From assembly GCF_019112545.1 (NCBI RefSeq), contig NW_025064882.1:2038971-2102970 (forward strand): 64,000 bases of DNA. The letters run 5' to 3'. Of this stretch, positions 46,561-58,012 are shown one piece after another. The position numbers and the translations under genes were made by a program. The DNA comes from Guyanagaster necrorhizus. Lineage: Eukaryota; Basidiomycota; Agaricomycetes; Agaricales; Physalacriaceae. The notes below the pieces were generated by a model. That model was not told the DNA's origin and searched no databases. It worked only from the letters and a program-made list of their open reading frames with translations. Within the stretch, counting starts at the first letter, position 1. Every line of letters starts with the position of its first letter.

Positions 46561-49110
46561 GAATCAATGCTGTCCAGCTTGGCTTCTTACAATCATCATC
46601 TATTGCTACACGCCTTGTCCTCGATTTTAGCCAAAAAACCTCACCCCATAGTCTTCCTTTGCATTTGTTGGGGGCGAGGGGGGAGACACTCATAAGAATT
46701 TCACTAGCATAAACAAATGTTAGACTAAAAAAGCTCAGTTCATGTGTGTGTCTGTATATGATTTTTCAGTAGCATAGTGGTGAGTAAGTACATTGTTTTT
46801 GAGACATGCTGGTACTCATACCAAGCTTTTCAGATATACATGTCCTTTTTGCATAGTCGACAACTCTACGTGCATCCATGACAATATCCAGATTGATCAA
46901 ACCCAGCTAGCCCCGTCCTTTCTCCTCGTCGTGTCCATCTTCAGTTGCCTAGCATTGCATGTTCTGTGGTTCGCAAAAACGACAGCAGGCCATCTCGACC
47001 TTGTTCTCCCATGACCAACAGATCCTTCCTTCTGTATCCTGGAAACTTCCCAGTTCTCCCTGTTTGTACTGGTGAATTTCAGGCAGCAGGATCGTGCCAG
47101 ATGCAGTACCAAGCATAGCTCTCAAGTCAATCACGCTGCAAGCGTCACACATCAACGCGCTTTGTCACATCCACGTGAACGGAGTAACGGCCGGTTTTCT
47201 CCCTCTTTGGACCCCAACTATCATGACGCCTTCCTTCTCTACCGGCAGTAGTGGAATGACCAAGTAACGCCGAGAAATTGGGCATCTTCGAGCCGGTTGG
47301 CCCACTATTCCATGGGACGGTCGTCTTGTCTTCCCACACTCCAGCTCTCGTGCCCTGTGCAATTCAGCTTCAAATATTTTCCTTGCTTTGGTGCATACCA
47401 AGATGGCTCAACTATTTATACTCATTTTGATCCTTTCAGCTCGACCTGGATGAAGCGCACCAGAATCACATCAGTCACGACATGGAATGATCAACCCTAA
47501 GGTCGAAAGGATCACCCAGATCCAATGACGGGCGAATCACCTTGCGCGTCGTTACTCTCCTGAACTAATTCTGGTACTAATGATGTGTGACCTTGCTTCT
47601 ACTCCTTTGTTCACTGTCGCTGTAATTTCACCCTCCTCGTCCGACAATGCTATCAAAACCGTGCAGCGAGCATATCGTACAGTGTTTGGCAAACAAATGT
47701 TCCCGCCAGGGACTGACGAAACCATCTCTTGGTTTGGACATGGGTCTGTTCTGCCCTTGAAGTGCATGATAGCGTCGTTGAAGAATTATGGCAGATTCTA
47801 CCCTCTTTGCCCAATTTGAACTGGGAGAATGTCCCCAAGTTGTAGGCTTTGACTCCTCTTGAGGAGACGAACAACTATCGAGGAATCCTATCGAAGCACT
47901 GTACGTACCTGCCACTTCGTCCACCAGCTTATAGACAGTGTTAAGTGCTCTGCCAAGCGAGACTATGCACCCCAACTCGATTCATTGGTTGATTGTTATC
48001 TCTCTCCACTGCACTGCCTTCTGACTAGTGAGGTGAAGGCAGTTAGATTGATACTGAGCCAGCTAGGCAGATTCGTTTATGATGCAGAAGAAGACGGTCT
48101 ATATGTAACTTCTTCGCTCTTCGCCGCCCTTCTCGTCGTGGAATCCGAGCAATAGTTTGACCAAACAGAAGTATGTGATCAGGACGTTTCCGAGGCGACA
48201 TGTATGCTCCTTTTCACCATATACAGTTCGTATCTAGGTCTGGCGGTGTCGAATAGTCGTCTAGGATACGCATTACCACATATCTACAAGCATAGAGGTT
48301 TCTCATATAGGGGTTAATGCTTATTATTATAAAATATGAGAAGCTACAAGAAGGTACAGCCATCCAGCGGGAGCCACACGAGTAGTATTTATCGGCTTAC
48401 AGTATCTCCCTATCGTGGTGAGAGAAATACCTATAGTCGGGATGAATGATGCGACTACTCATCGAAAGTGTGATCCAGGAGGTACCATGGTGAGCCAGGT
48501 GATATCAGGATCCTATTAGTCTGAACCTACGAAGGAGGTACCCAATTTATGGGTCTTCCAGGACCCCCGATTATGCCCACAAAAGTGCCGTCGGTACCCA
48601 ATGTCCGAAAATTTCTCACGAGTTTTTAGGTAATTTTGCACCAATGATGCTAAGAATTTCTCATATTTGTGTACCGCGCAGGTTCCTTTTCTCCTCCCCT
48701 CCCGTATCTCTCGCGTCATTCAGGAAAATTTGGAGCCATGACACCCGAGATGTCTTTCTCGAGACTACTCGAGGCCTGATTACGTTGTATGGATATCTAG
48801 GGAGCAAAATACCATCTCTGTCGGCATGCCTCTTGCTGCCTATACTCGACTGTTAGTGGGCAGGCCATCTACTAAACGCTCAGGCATGGAATGGCTTAGT
48901 AAAATGAGTGCTACATGATTTGCAAGTCTGCAGCTGGATTTCTCACTCGCAGGCTCGTCACTACTGCAACCGTCATTCTCTCGATAGCCGCGGAATATCT
49001 CACTGCCATAACGCGTGTGCCAATTATGTTTCCAGTCGCAGTATAGAACTCTGCGCTTGCGAGGAGGGCTATAAATAATCCCACAATGTCTGTCCACTTA
49101 CTTCCAACAT
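46561..49110. other. Gene-poor stretch; a possible decayed or multi-exon gene at 47580-48155
   Basis: Plus-strand frames 47580-47819 and 47859-48155 lie close together and could be exons of an unrecognised gene, but neither shows a domain and no convincing splice pair joins them. The rest has only short frames. The last ~200 bases must contain the promoter of the gene starting at 49111. Confidence 0.35.
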
Positions 49111-51566
49111 ATGTCTGTCATGAAGACTTCTCCAGGACCTTCCTTGACATTTATTCGTCCTCCTCTCGACGGATCGCTTACTTACCCAGAAATATTCGAC
49201 TACAATGCACAACACAGCCCAGACCATCCTGTCTTTCAATTTTATGAACAGGACCATATTCAAAAAATCACCTGGAGCGAGGTCACCAAGGCTATCCATG
49301 CCGCCGGTCGTGTTGTTCGTGATCATGTCACTCGGACGGACTATATGGACTCCGCCCCAATTGTAGGAGTTCTGGCAAATGCTGGTACGTCGTCCTTTCA
49401 TCTGATCAGTCTCCGACTGACGAAAATTCTATAGATAGCATCACGTTCCTCACTGTTGTCTCTGGGATCATTCGCGCAGGGTACACGGCGTTCCCGATAT
49501 CTACCCGCAACTCACCTGCAGCGATCGCTCATCTGCTTGGAAGCACTAGATGCAAATATCTATTTGTCAATGCCGACTCCGCTATGCAGGAAATAGCGCA
49601 CCTGCAAGATGGTATAAAATTGATACCGATGCCGACATTTGAAGATCTCTACCTGAAGAATGATTCAGAGCCACTGCCATATGTCCCTGATTGGAAGCAA
49701 ATAGCGCTCATTATTCATTCTTCGGGATCGACGCGGCTCGGGCCTAGCCCAATTGCCTACTCGCATCGGAATTATATGATGCACGGAGTTTGGTTGTGTA
49801 CGCCTAGTTCCTTCCTACATAGAGTTAAGAAATCTGATACAACTTTCAAAAAGCTTACGGAGACATGGATGTTTGCGGACACGTTCTTTCTGCACATGCG
49901 TCAGCTATGTATCGTGCGTATTCCGTCTCAGACCATAACAGGGATTGTCCTGAAGAATTTCTGCTTAGATCTCATGGGATGTTGGACATTCATGGTCGCT
50001 GTACGTCAAGTAATTCTTTATCATTCTCATTTGACCAATCATCTCAGGCTTCGGATGGTGTAACTATAGCAGTTTTCCCTCCTGAGAATCCACCCATAGT
50101 GCCGACACCACAGCGCGTCTTGGAGGGCATAATAGCGACGAACTGTACGATCGTGTTTTGTGTCCCCCACTTTTTCGAAGTGAGTGACATCCTTCATTTC
50201 TCGTGTAGGAGAATTAAGATCTACCGATTACTAGACATGGGTACACGATCCGGCCGCTGTCGAAGTTCTGACAAAGGCTACAGTCGTAGTACGGATTCTT
50301 TGTTTGAACCTGACGACCGTTTGGCTGATATCTGGCAGTTATTTGGAGGTGCACCGCTTGCCAAAGCTGCTGGAGACTCACTAGTAGCCAAGGGTGTAAC
50401 TCTTTGCACCCTTTTCGGAAGGTATGTTCCGGTCCATGGTGATAAAATCAATCTATATACTTATAGTTTTTCTTAGTACCGAAACCACATTCACTGCAAA
50501 GATGATTCCCAGTATGTTATATGATGCCACTGAGAAGGCTGTTGCTGACGATGACACATTAGAGGAGACGCCTGCCGAGGGATGGGAATGGTTTGAGGCG
50601 AGTGTAAAACTATCACGCCATCGACTTCTACTTACTTTGCTAATACAGTGGGCGCATTATATCGATTATATCCTTCTTCCAATCGAAGGAGAGGAGAATA
50701 TGTTCTATGTTATCATCAAGGTTGGAGATCCAACCTCCATATTGCATCTACTCTAATATTCCGAAGGAAAATCCTAACACGGGGTACTCACCGGCGGTCT
50801 TTAACACTACGATAGACGGTGTCAGGGCGAACGACACCAAAGATATCTTTATCAGGCATCCAACCAATCCTGAAATGTTCAAGTGCTACGGAAGATACGG
50901 TATGATGAATCTCGCGCTGGTAGGAGTGACTCTGTTGGACATTGAACTTTGATAGACGACCAAATTATCCATAGCAGTGGGGTACGTTCAACCTTTTGCT
51001 ACGTTCCTACGATTCTTAATCACGCTTATCACAGGAAAAGACGAACCCTATGCCAATCGGCATGTGTATTTTTCCCGTCTTAGGCACTGCGCTGATCCTC
51101 TAGCAGAGAAAACTATTACTACCGACAAACGAATTGCCGTCGCCGTGATGTTTGGTCAATTAAGAATCCAGTCCGGAGTTTTGGTCTCGCCAGCGCCTGA
51201 ACATGAATTTGACCCCGCCAACGAGAAAGACCTCGCTGACTTCCGTGCGAGTATTTGGTAAGGTTCTTTGTCTTCTACTGTTTGTATTGACACCTTTCCT
51301 AGGGGCACGGTGTCCAAGGCTAATAACGAGGCCCCGCAACACTCGAGGATCTCCAAAGAGGTGCGCGTAATTGTTGTATTACTCGAGAACATACACTGAC
51401 GTCCGTATCAAAGATGATCATCATCACACATCCATCCAAGCCCTTCACGTTCACTCCCAAAGGGACTCTTCGACGACCGGCTATTCTGAAAGCCTACAGC
51501 AGGGAGATCGAGGCAGCATACGAAGCGGTTGACAAGATCTCTCTCTACAACATCCCAGCACCCTAG
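49111..51566 (+). CDS. NRPS-like adenylation (AMP-binding) enzyme lacking carrier and release domains
   Basis: An adenylate-forming enzyme of the fungal NRPS-like type, which activates a carboxylic acid with ATP. About eleven short introns must be removed; clear ones are 49385-49434, 50180-50234, 50289-50338 and 50422-50476. Spliced motifs in order: IIHSSGST (A3), SAHASAMYH and SDGVTIAVFPP, FGGAPLAKAAGD, FGSTETT (A5), DIFIRHPTNP then GRYDDQI (A7), GEKTNP (A8), FTFTPKGTLRR (A10) and YSREIEAAYEAV. After A3 the usual PKP reads GPSP, so the lysine is missing. The frame ends NIPAP-stop (51564-51566); in-frame codons beyond it (KWRIDNVTEW, then another stop) resemble the linker to a carrier domain. 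It may thus be a truncated NRPS-like gene or a stand-alone A domain. ATG at 49111 fits the N-terminus. The substrate is unknown. Confidence 0.8.
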
Positions 51567-51961
51567 AAATGGAGGATCGATAACGTTACTGAATGGTAGG
51601 TAGGTAGTATTACACGGCACGGTCCATTAGAGGATGTCGGGCGTAGATAATACATAATTCCTTCCTTGTCCGAACCTGTCATCTCATCCTTCTGAAGTCT
51701 CCTAGCCATCGCAATCCGCAACACGATCGTCAGCACCCTTCGGAAAAACCACATAATCTCTGGGTGCCATCCAGTCCCTACCACGGGATTTCGTTGTCAT
51801 AATCCATCGATATCTGTTTTAAGTGCCTGTGTTTACAACTTTGCACTACTTCCCAAAGCCAATGGGAACACTCATACACAACGCGAACGATATTCAATAC
51901 TTGCCTTAAACGCCGGAGTTTTGATTGCTATTCGAGTACTCTTCGTACCATCCAACCAAGC
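51567..51961. other. Short spacer, 3' flank of two convergent genes
   Basis: It holds the remnant linker codons to 51599 after the adenylation gene. No other feature was seen. Confidence 0.4.
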
Positions 51962-52502
51962 TCAGCGATCCTCGTTAACCGGTTTCACCACCTCAGCTTC
52001 CCAAGCATCAGCAACAGATCTCAACGTTGTCAATACCCACGCATGAATTCCAATGACATATCCAGCTTCCCGGATGGTGGCAGCTAATGTTGCACCCACA
52101 CCCGAAACAGACTGGCTGGCCCGGATGCAAACCATTCCACGGCTCGCGCTCGAGGAAACATAAAAGACTCTTTCGTCACTGTCGCGTCGATAAATAATTC
52201 ACAAAAGTTTTGTGGAAGGTGAATATGGGACCATAGAGGTAGGTTAGGAAGAAGGATTCTTTCTGGTGGGGGAGCAGAAGTGGAAGGACTCGGCGATGCA
52301 TCGAGCGAATCGAGGAGTTCGTAGGTGGAAGTATCATTTGGTTGGTGTAGAAGAACCGCCATCTGTATCCAGATTTTCCATGGATGCTACAATGACAAGG
52401 ACAGATGTATATCCTCGTAGACTGGGTGATCCAGCCTGACGATAGAAGAGAGGATGAAGCTGGTGCCTCAATATTGGGATTGAACAACGTCAAATCCATC
52501 AT
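51962..52502 (-). CDS. Possible small gene of unknown function
   Basis: Minus-strand coding text seems to move through three frames. The first part is from ATG 52502 (LTLFNPNIEAP). The second is from about 52362 after a likely intron ending in ACAG (LLHQPNDTSTYELLDSLDA, PNLPLWSHIHLPQNFCELFID, FPRARAVEWF). The last is SGVGATLAATIREAGYVIGIHAW to a stop at 51962. The second join (near 52110) needs a one-base shift without an obvious intron, so this may be a broken gene. No domain is recognised. It converges with the adenylation gene. Confidence 0.35.
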
Positions 52503-52819
52503 CGCTCGAGCATTTTACTGTGGGCATGGGTCATAGTATCCAGGGTTTGAAAAATTACTGCCAATAGCAACTGGTGCAGAGTCTGAAGTCGTAACAAGGA
52601 GCTGGGGGGGGGAGACAGCTTGATAAAAGCCCATTGCGAGAGGAGTAACGATTGTATAGTGGGTGCTAAGAATGGGAGGACAGGATGCTCGATATGCAGT
52701 TGTGAAGAGTTATTCTCACGAAGGAAATGCGGACCATTGGCAGCGCTTCAAGCTATTGGTTTGGCGGAAAACAGTAGGCATATTCGGCTATTGCGCCTTT
52801 GGGCCTAAGGGACTTTGAC

Positions 52820-53225
52820 TCAAAGATGGACCAAGAACGGAATAATATAGGCGCTGACCAACGATGGGAATCCAACGAGAAAAATGAGCACGAGTTCATG
52901 CAAACAATCTTCATTTCACAGTAAATTTCCACTAGTCAACTCTTTCTGGACCAACGGGACGATACGATGTGTCCAACATCTTTTGTTCATGTCTTTTAAG
53001 TTTTGGAGCAGAGTCGAAGAGAAATGGCTCTGAGCGAATGGTCGCCACTACCTGCAATTGAGAAAGCGTATTGGTCGAATACACGATGCTCACCCTGTAT
53101 CCACTGCCAGCCCCGCCAATGCCGTCCGATTCATTTGTTTTCGAGTAGCCTTAACAGCCTTCTATGGGATGGAAACACTAAGAAAGGAAGGAAGAAACAA
53201 GGAGGACAGTCGCTGTGATTTTGCG
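52820..53225 (+). repeat. Diverged dispersed repeat, copy 2
   Basis: The counterpart of 46200-46560, in the same orientation, with the shared blocks listed there. It carries about 80 extra bases before the final GAAGAAACAA block. Some similarity may extend left to about 52795 (TCTAGGG or CTAAGGGACTTTGACTCAAAGATG-type text). Confidence 0.65.
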
Positions 53226-55204
53226 AAGCAGACGGCAGAAAACGCGTCTGTGGCGTGGGAGCGTAAGAACCCCGGTATTTTTCGACCTTACAGTCATCCT
53301 AGTTGCCTTTCCATGACTTCCTTTTACAAAGGGAACAAACCGCCTTCATTGAAATCTGCTTATCCTCCAGCCTAGCGCATCCTCAATGTCGGCAGCCAAG
53401 GGCACCGTGCCGCTGCCTTTCCGTTCAAGTTATCTGATCAGCATCCTGGGTTCAAGACGTCGATGACAGATTTCCATGTATTTCTCAAGCGAATAAATTA
53501 ACGACCACCACTTTCGACCCCAAGCCCAACTCGATTCTCAAGACAGGAACCTCGCCAAATTACCTTCATCAAGACCAGCCATCATTTGACATCAGTATTG
53601 CACCAAAAGTTATCCACTGTATAATTTTTTTGTCAATTCATTGCTCATGCCAAGGATAACGATCCTCTTGCAGAGATGAATCTACAGCCCACCATAGGGC
53701 CCGTGTCAAACTATAGGATCCTTTTCAATTGAAATCCTCGTTCAGGGACTCCGAGAGATGCTCATCAGTCAGTGTGGAAGCTGGACCTCCGTTCATCGAG
53801 ACAATCATGACTACGCTTGCAGAACATCCTATTCATGCGACCTCGCCACATAGGTCCACCGTGACTGTTTCAGTCAAACATGGCCGTGTTAGGATTTTTC
53901 CGCAGAATCCAATCGATCTTCCAAGTATTCCCTTTTCTACCATCATCATCGCTTCTCGAACTGTTATCGCAGCAAAATTTTCCACACGCTAGATTTCCCC
54001 TCTGCCGGATCAACTTCCGGCCCCAATAACGATCTGGTTCCCTCTCTTGACGTTCTCGCTGGCGCATTTCTCTTCCCCGTCTCCACTCCAATTCCAAATG
54101 GGTGGCAGGAAGAAAGGCTATGGTCAATTCATTGAGCTTAGTCTTTTAGTGAACTTGGATATATATATGGTACCGTGTACCACATCAGACTCGCCTTCTC
54201 TGTCAGATGGACCGTCATAATACAACAACTATGTGACTCGGAAGACTGCATCCGAATGATGGCAGGTGCAGTTGCAAAGCTTTCTGAGGCCAAAAAGCAG
54301 CACTATCGTGAGTTTCTGTTTTCCAAAAACATGTTCCGTAACTAATTCCTCAAAAAATGTAACGATTTTCCACCGCTTTCTGCATACAACTACCTCTCGT
54401 CCATCATTCGATAAATGTTTTGGTTGACTCGACCCTCACATGTTTCCTGAAGCTTCCTTTATGGGTTTCATCATCGCCAATGATATCCTTCGGAGACTAC
54501 ACAGAGTCAATGGATACGGGAACAATAACAACCCTAACTCCAAGGTTGGTTGAGCCGTATAAGATGGTTCCTGCGGTATGAATCGGAGAAGGCAACTCTG
54601 TTGGGAGAGCTGGTAATGGTAGGCCATTTAGTGTCTGGCACCGAGTCGCAGGAAGATGTTGACTATTCAAGCCATATCTTGTTTGTCTTTTCTGAACCTT
54701 AATAGTATTCGTCTAACTTTAATAGGAATCGTCTGCTAAGGCGGAATGATAAGCGGCCGACGAGGATAATGATAAAATTGGTTAGCCTCTTGACACATCG
54801 ACTCGGATGACGACTAGTCCCAAGCCACTCCGCTATTTCTGTCTCTGCATCCTGGGTGAATGCTGCACGGGAATGCATGCCGTATGTGGGTAAGGTCGAA
54901 CCAATAGGATTGACCAGTTGTTTCTGTCGCAACACTTTTCCATATCATAGCGATGTGTTAGGAAACGTATGGAAAAGTAGGTGCGGCAACGACAGATCAA
55001 TTTTCCAGTTGTTTCTTTTTTAACAGTGATTTTCGATCGAATAGCTGTCCGAACCGCTATCAGGGGATGCTGCCACGACGCGCCCTTGTGGGTCTTCATC
55101 CCAACTTTGAAGGTTTGGCTGACGCCCGTTCAGGCTCCTCCTAATCCCGAATCCGACGGTCTCAAAAGGTACACATGCATCTAAACTAGGACCATTCAAT
55201 TTTG
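53226..55204. other. No supportable gene
   Basis: Short frames only (for example 53729-53992, plus). At 54258 a short plus-strand start (MMAGAVAKLSEAKKQHY) runs into a GTGAGT donor-like site, but I find no convincing continuation. Confidence 0.4.
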
Positions 55205-55885
55205 ATGCGAACTTGGATCCCCCACATCGTCGCCTCCACCGGCGGCGCTCTTCCTGAATCAGTACGCCAGCGCCAAGAATGGTGCACCAAGATCCTCCAA
55301 CTCGCGAGGAATCTTACCCACGAGGAGTTCCGCCTACTGAAAAAGAGATGCGACTGCTGTCTGGACCGTGCTTACGCCCTACACCGGCACGTACGTTGGT
55401 GAGAGGGAAAGTTTGTACAGTCAAGGTCGAGGATTGGGACCTTTTTCCTGTCGCCATGGAGCCAACTTTGGGTGTCCTTCTCCCCTACATCTGAAACGAG
55501 CTGAGCTTTCCTTGGTGCCTCAATTGCGTAAAAAAAAGGTCACCTATGCACGTACCAGAACAGCAAGACGTTTAAATGCGGCAAATGCTCGCCATTTGGG
55601 ATTGCGTGCCCCAAGGACCCTGGAACTGGGAAGCGCAAGCCGGACCGCGACGATGAACAGGCTCGGAAGAAAGCTCGAAGTGATCCGAGTGTGGAGGAAG
55701 AAATCGCTGAGTTGAAGGTGCAGATCGCGCAGTTGCAGGAGCACGTGGGGAAGATGACGGAGATATTGAGCAGGAATGAGGCCTCCCGGCGGCGGGCGAA
55801 CTTTGAATTGTCGTTGATGTTGATGCAGTTAGGGAATGTTTGCAAAGGTTTCGAAAAAGATAGTTTTCATCCTTCGCTGTGCTAG
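55205..55885 (+). CDS. Cys-rich, coiled-coil small protein of unknown function
   Basis: Exon 1 (55205-55390; GTACGT donor) contains an RQRQEWCTKIL helix and KKRCDCCLDRAYALH. The last exon (about 55559-55885, CAG acceptor) has KCGKCSPFGIACPKD, then a basic stretch (GKRKPDRDDEQARKKAR, nuclear-localisation-like) and a clear coiled coil (IAELKVQIAQLQEHVGKMTEIL). The two Cys pairs plus a third Cys could bind zinc, and with the basic and heptad regions suggest a small nuclear DNA- or protein-binding factor; this is inference. The 168-bp gap is long compared with other introns here, so a middle exon may have been missed. At least 170 aa. Confidence 0.55.
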
Positions 55886-56687
55886 TCGTATTGACACGCC
55901 GGGATCATAGAAAGTTTAAGAAGAATCTCATACAGAAGGGTATGCTCGTCCAGCGGTGAGTTTGTTATTGTTGTAAGGGATACGGTGTTCGACTAGTCAG
56001 GCCCAGACATCAGGCCGCATGACAGGAGTTTGAATCTCTACCAAAGAAAAAAGTCATGGAGGGAGGGATATACGACGATTCCTCTTTGATGAATATCAAT
56101 CACCCCAAGCAAAATCGTCGCTGTGACCAATCGAAATATAACGAAAAAGCCAGAGTAGTGAGGAAAAAATAGAGATGGACCAGAAGGGTATAGTCAGCTA
56201 GATCTCAGCATGCTCTTCGCTATCGGGAGATCCGTCGGTATGGCTAAGGTGTCCATGTGCATTAGAAGCCCAGATCCTCTGATCCCAAAGATTGTATCGG
56301 GAGAGTGGGATTTGAGTGAAGCTGCTGGATCCCACGAGCAAACCCTTCAACCAGCCAACGGGGACGACGGTGATGAGGGGAAAAACAGCAGTGACCGTCG
56401 GTGTTAAACAAACTGTCCGCCTGCCTACCACTCCCATCAAGTTCTGTTACGCAATAGTGGCCGAAGTTGGCCGCATTTATTCCAACTGTACGAAACAAAC
56501 AAAACAAAGAGGCTGGGGAAAGATCGGTAAACTGAAATAGAGAAATATCAAAGTGAGAAAATCGAAAGGACGAAAATGACATATAATACAACCCCAATTG
56601 TAAAGGGTAACCAAGAATGCAGCACCAGAATATTCCTCTTGTGCGCAAGAGATTGATCAGCAGCCACAAAGAGATGCATTTACTCTT
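55886..56687. other. Spacer with a weak tRNA-like segment
   Basis: 3' flanks of two converging genes. At about 55980-56045, GTGTTCGACTAGTCAGGCC and GGAGTTTGAATCTC have the look and spacing of A and B boxes, but acceptor pairing is absent. Confidence 0.35.
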
Positions 56688-58012
56688 TCAATTCCAATTC
56701 ACGTATCCTTCCGCGACCTCTCCATCCTCCTCGTGCGCCTTGCCCTTGCCTTTTTGATCGATGACCTGCACAGGCTGGAACGGCACAATCTCTCCCTCCA
56801 CTTCCTGAGGGGGTGAAGAGGGGAAGCGGAATCCCTCGTCGATGAAGCGTAGGTCGCTAAAAGAGCTCGCGCCGACTTGGAAGGGCGAGGAGGGCGAAGG
56901 GATCGATGAAGGCGGTCCAGGAGAGCTAGGTCCAGGGATGTGATACTGATTAAATTCAGTCGAGAAGGAGAAGGGATTGTGCAACTCGTTACTGTCAAAA
57001 GAATAGTGTCGTTCCTCGTGCCACAAATTGTATGACGCGTCGGCAAAGTTGTCGTACGTCTGTATCTCTGTGTATTCACGAGGCGGCTCTACATTGCTGG
57101 GTCCAAACGTGCTCGTCGTTGGACTCTGCATGTCAGAGTCGCCCGCCCACCCGCTGAGCGTGCTAAAACTGGATATATGGGCGGATCCGGGGTTCGTGTA
57201 AGAAGACTGATATGGACTCGTGTGCCATGGCGACTGGGTGTCTTCGGTCGGGCTGTACGGTGAGGGATCAGGTATGAACGAGTACGAGCCTTGCCTGGTA
57301 GGGATTAGGTCGGCTTGAGGTGGTGGTATGGAGGGACCTGGCACTGGGAAATCCTAGAAGTATGTCTGTGAGGAAGGAAAAAGAGAAAAAAAAAGGGAGG
57401 ACGTACGAGAGCCTTGTAAGGGGTGGACGAGGACTGGGCACGGGCATGATGTAGGGGTTTGCCGGCTCGTTTCTCGGAAGGGACCGAACGGCTGCGCTTT
57501 CCCGCCCTGTCCCGCTCCCTCTCCCACTCATTCACCGCTCTTTCCAGATCTTCACCCTCCCGCCCTTCGACGAGCAAATCCCGTATCTTCCCGAGTCGCC
57601 CGTCCTCCCTCTCTCTCTTCACCCGACCCCGCCCGTCGCCCTCGCCCCCACGACCCCGCCCTCGCCGCCCTCGACCGCCACGGCCTCGTCCTCGTCCACC
57701 ATTCACTCCCGGCCGGAATCTCCAGTCCGGGTACCGCCTCCGGTGCTCCTCCAACGCGACCTTGGCCTTGTCCTCCCATTCCTGCTTCTCCTCATTGGTC
57801 AAGGCGCGCCAGTACATACCGATGATCTTGCTCAGCGTCGAGTGGTTGCCCTCGACGCGCCCCGAGATGCGTTGAGACCGGATGAATGCCGATCGGAAGA
57901 GAATGAATGCATTTGGGGGCCGTGGGATGTACGAGGACGATGTGGACTCGACTAGCGGAGGCAGGTCGTCATCGATAAAGTCGTCGTCGTGCTCGTCGTC
58001 GTAGTTGTCCAT
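56688..58012 (-). CDS. HMG-box transcription regulator, 423 aa
   Basis: Exon 1 (57407-58012, 202 codons) and exon 2 (56688-57353, 222 codons with stop) join in frame across a 53-nt intron (GTACGT donor, CTAG acceptor). Residues about 28-100 form an HMG box of the MATA/SOX-like class (YIPRPPNAFILFRSAFI, LSKIIGMYWRALTNEEKQEW, RRRYPDWRFRP). This family binds the minor groove, bends DNA and in basidiomycetes includes regulators of mating and fruiting. An RG-repeat stretch (about 105-130), a KR-rich segment, and a long Ser/Pro-rich C-terminal half typical of activation regions follow. The N-terminus is very acidic. ATG at 58012 is chosen because the upstream frame lacks likely coding sequence. There are no mating-type neighbours (pheromone, receptor, homeodomain) in view, so a mating role is not implied. 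Confidence 0.88.

Noticed and set aside
47580..48155. Two neighbouring plus-strand frames as a gene
   Set aside because: No domain, no convincing splice pair to join them, and the opposite strand is equally open.
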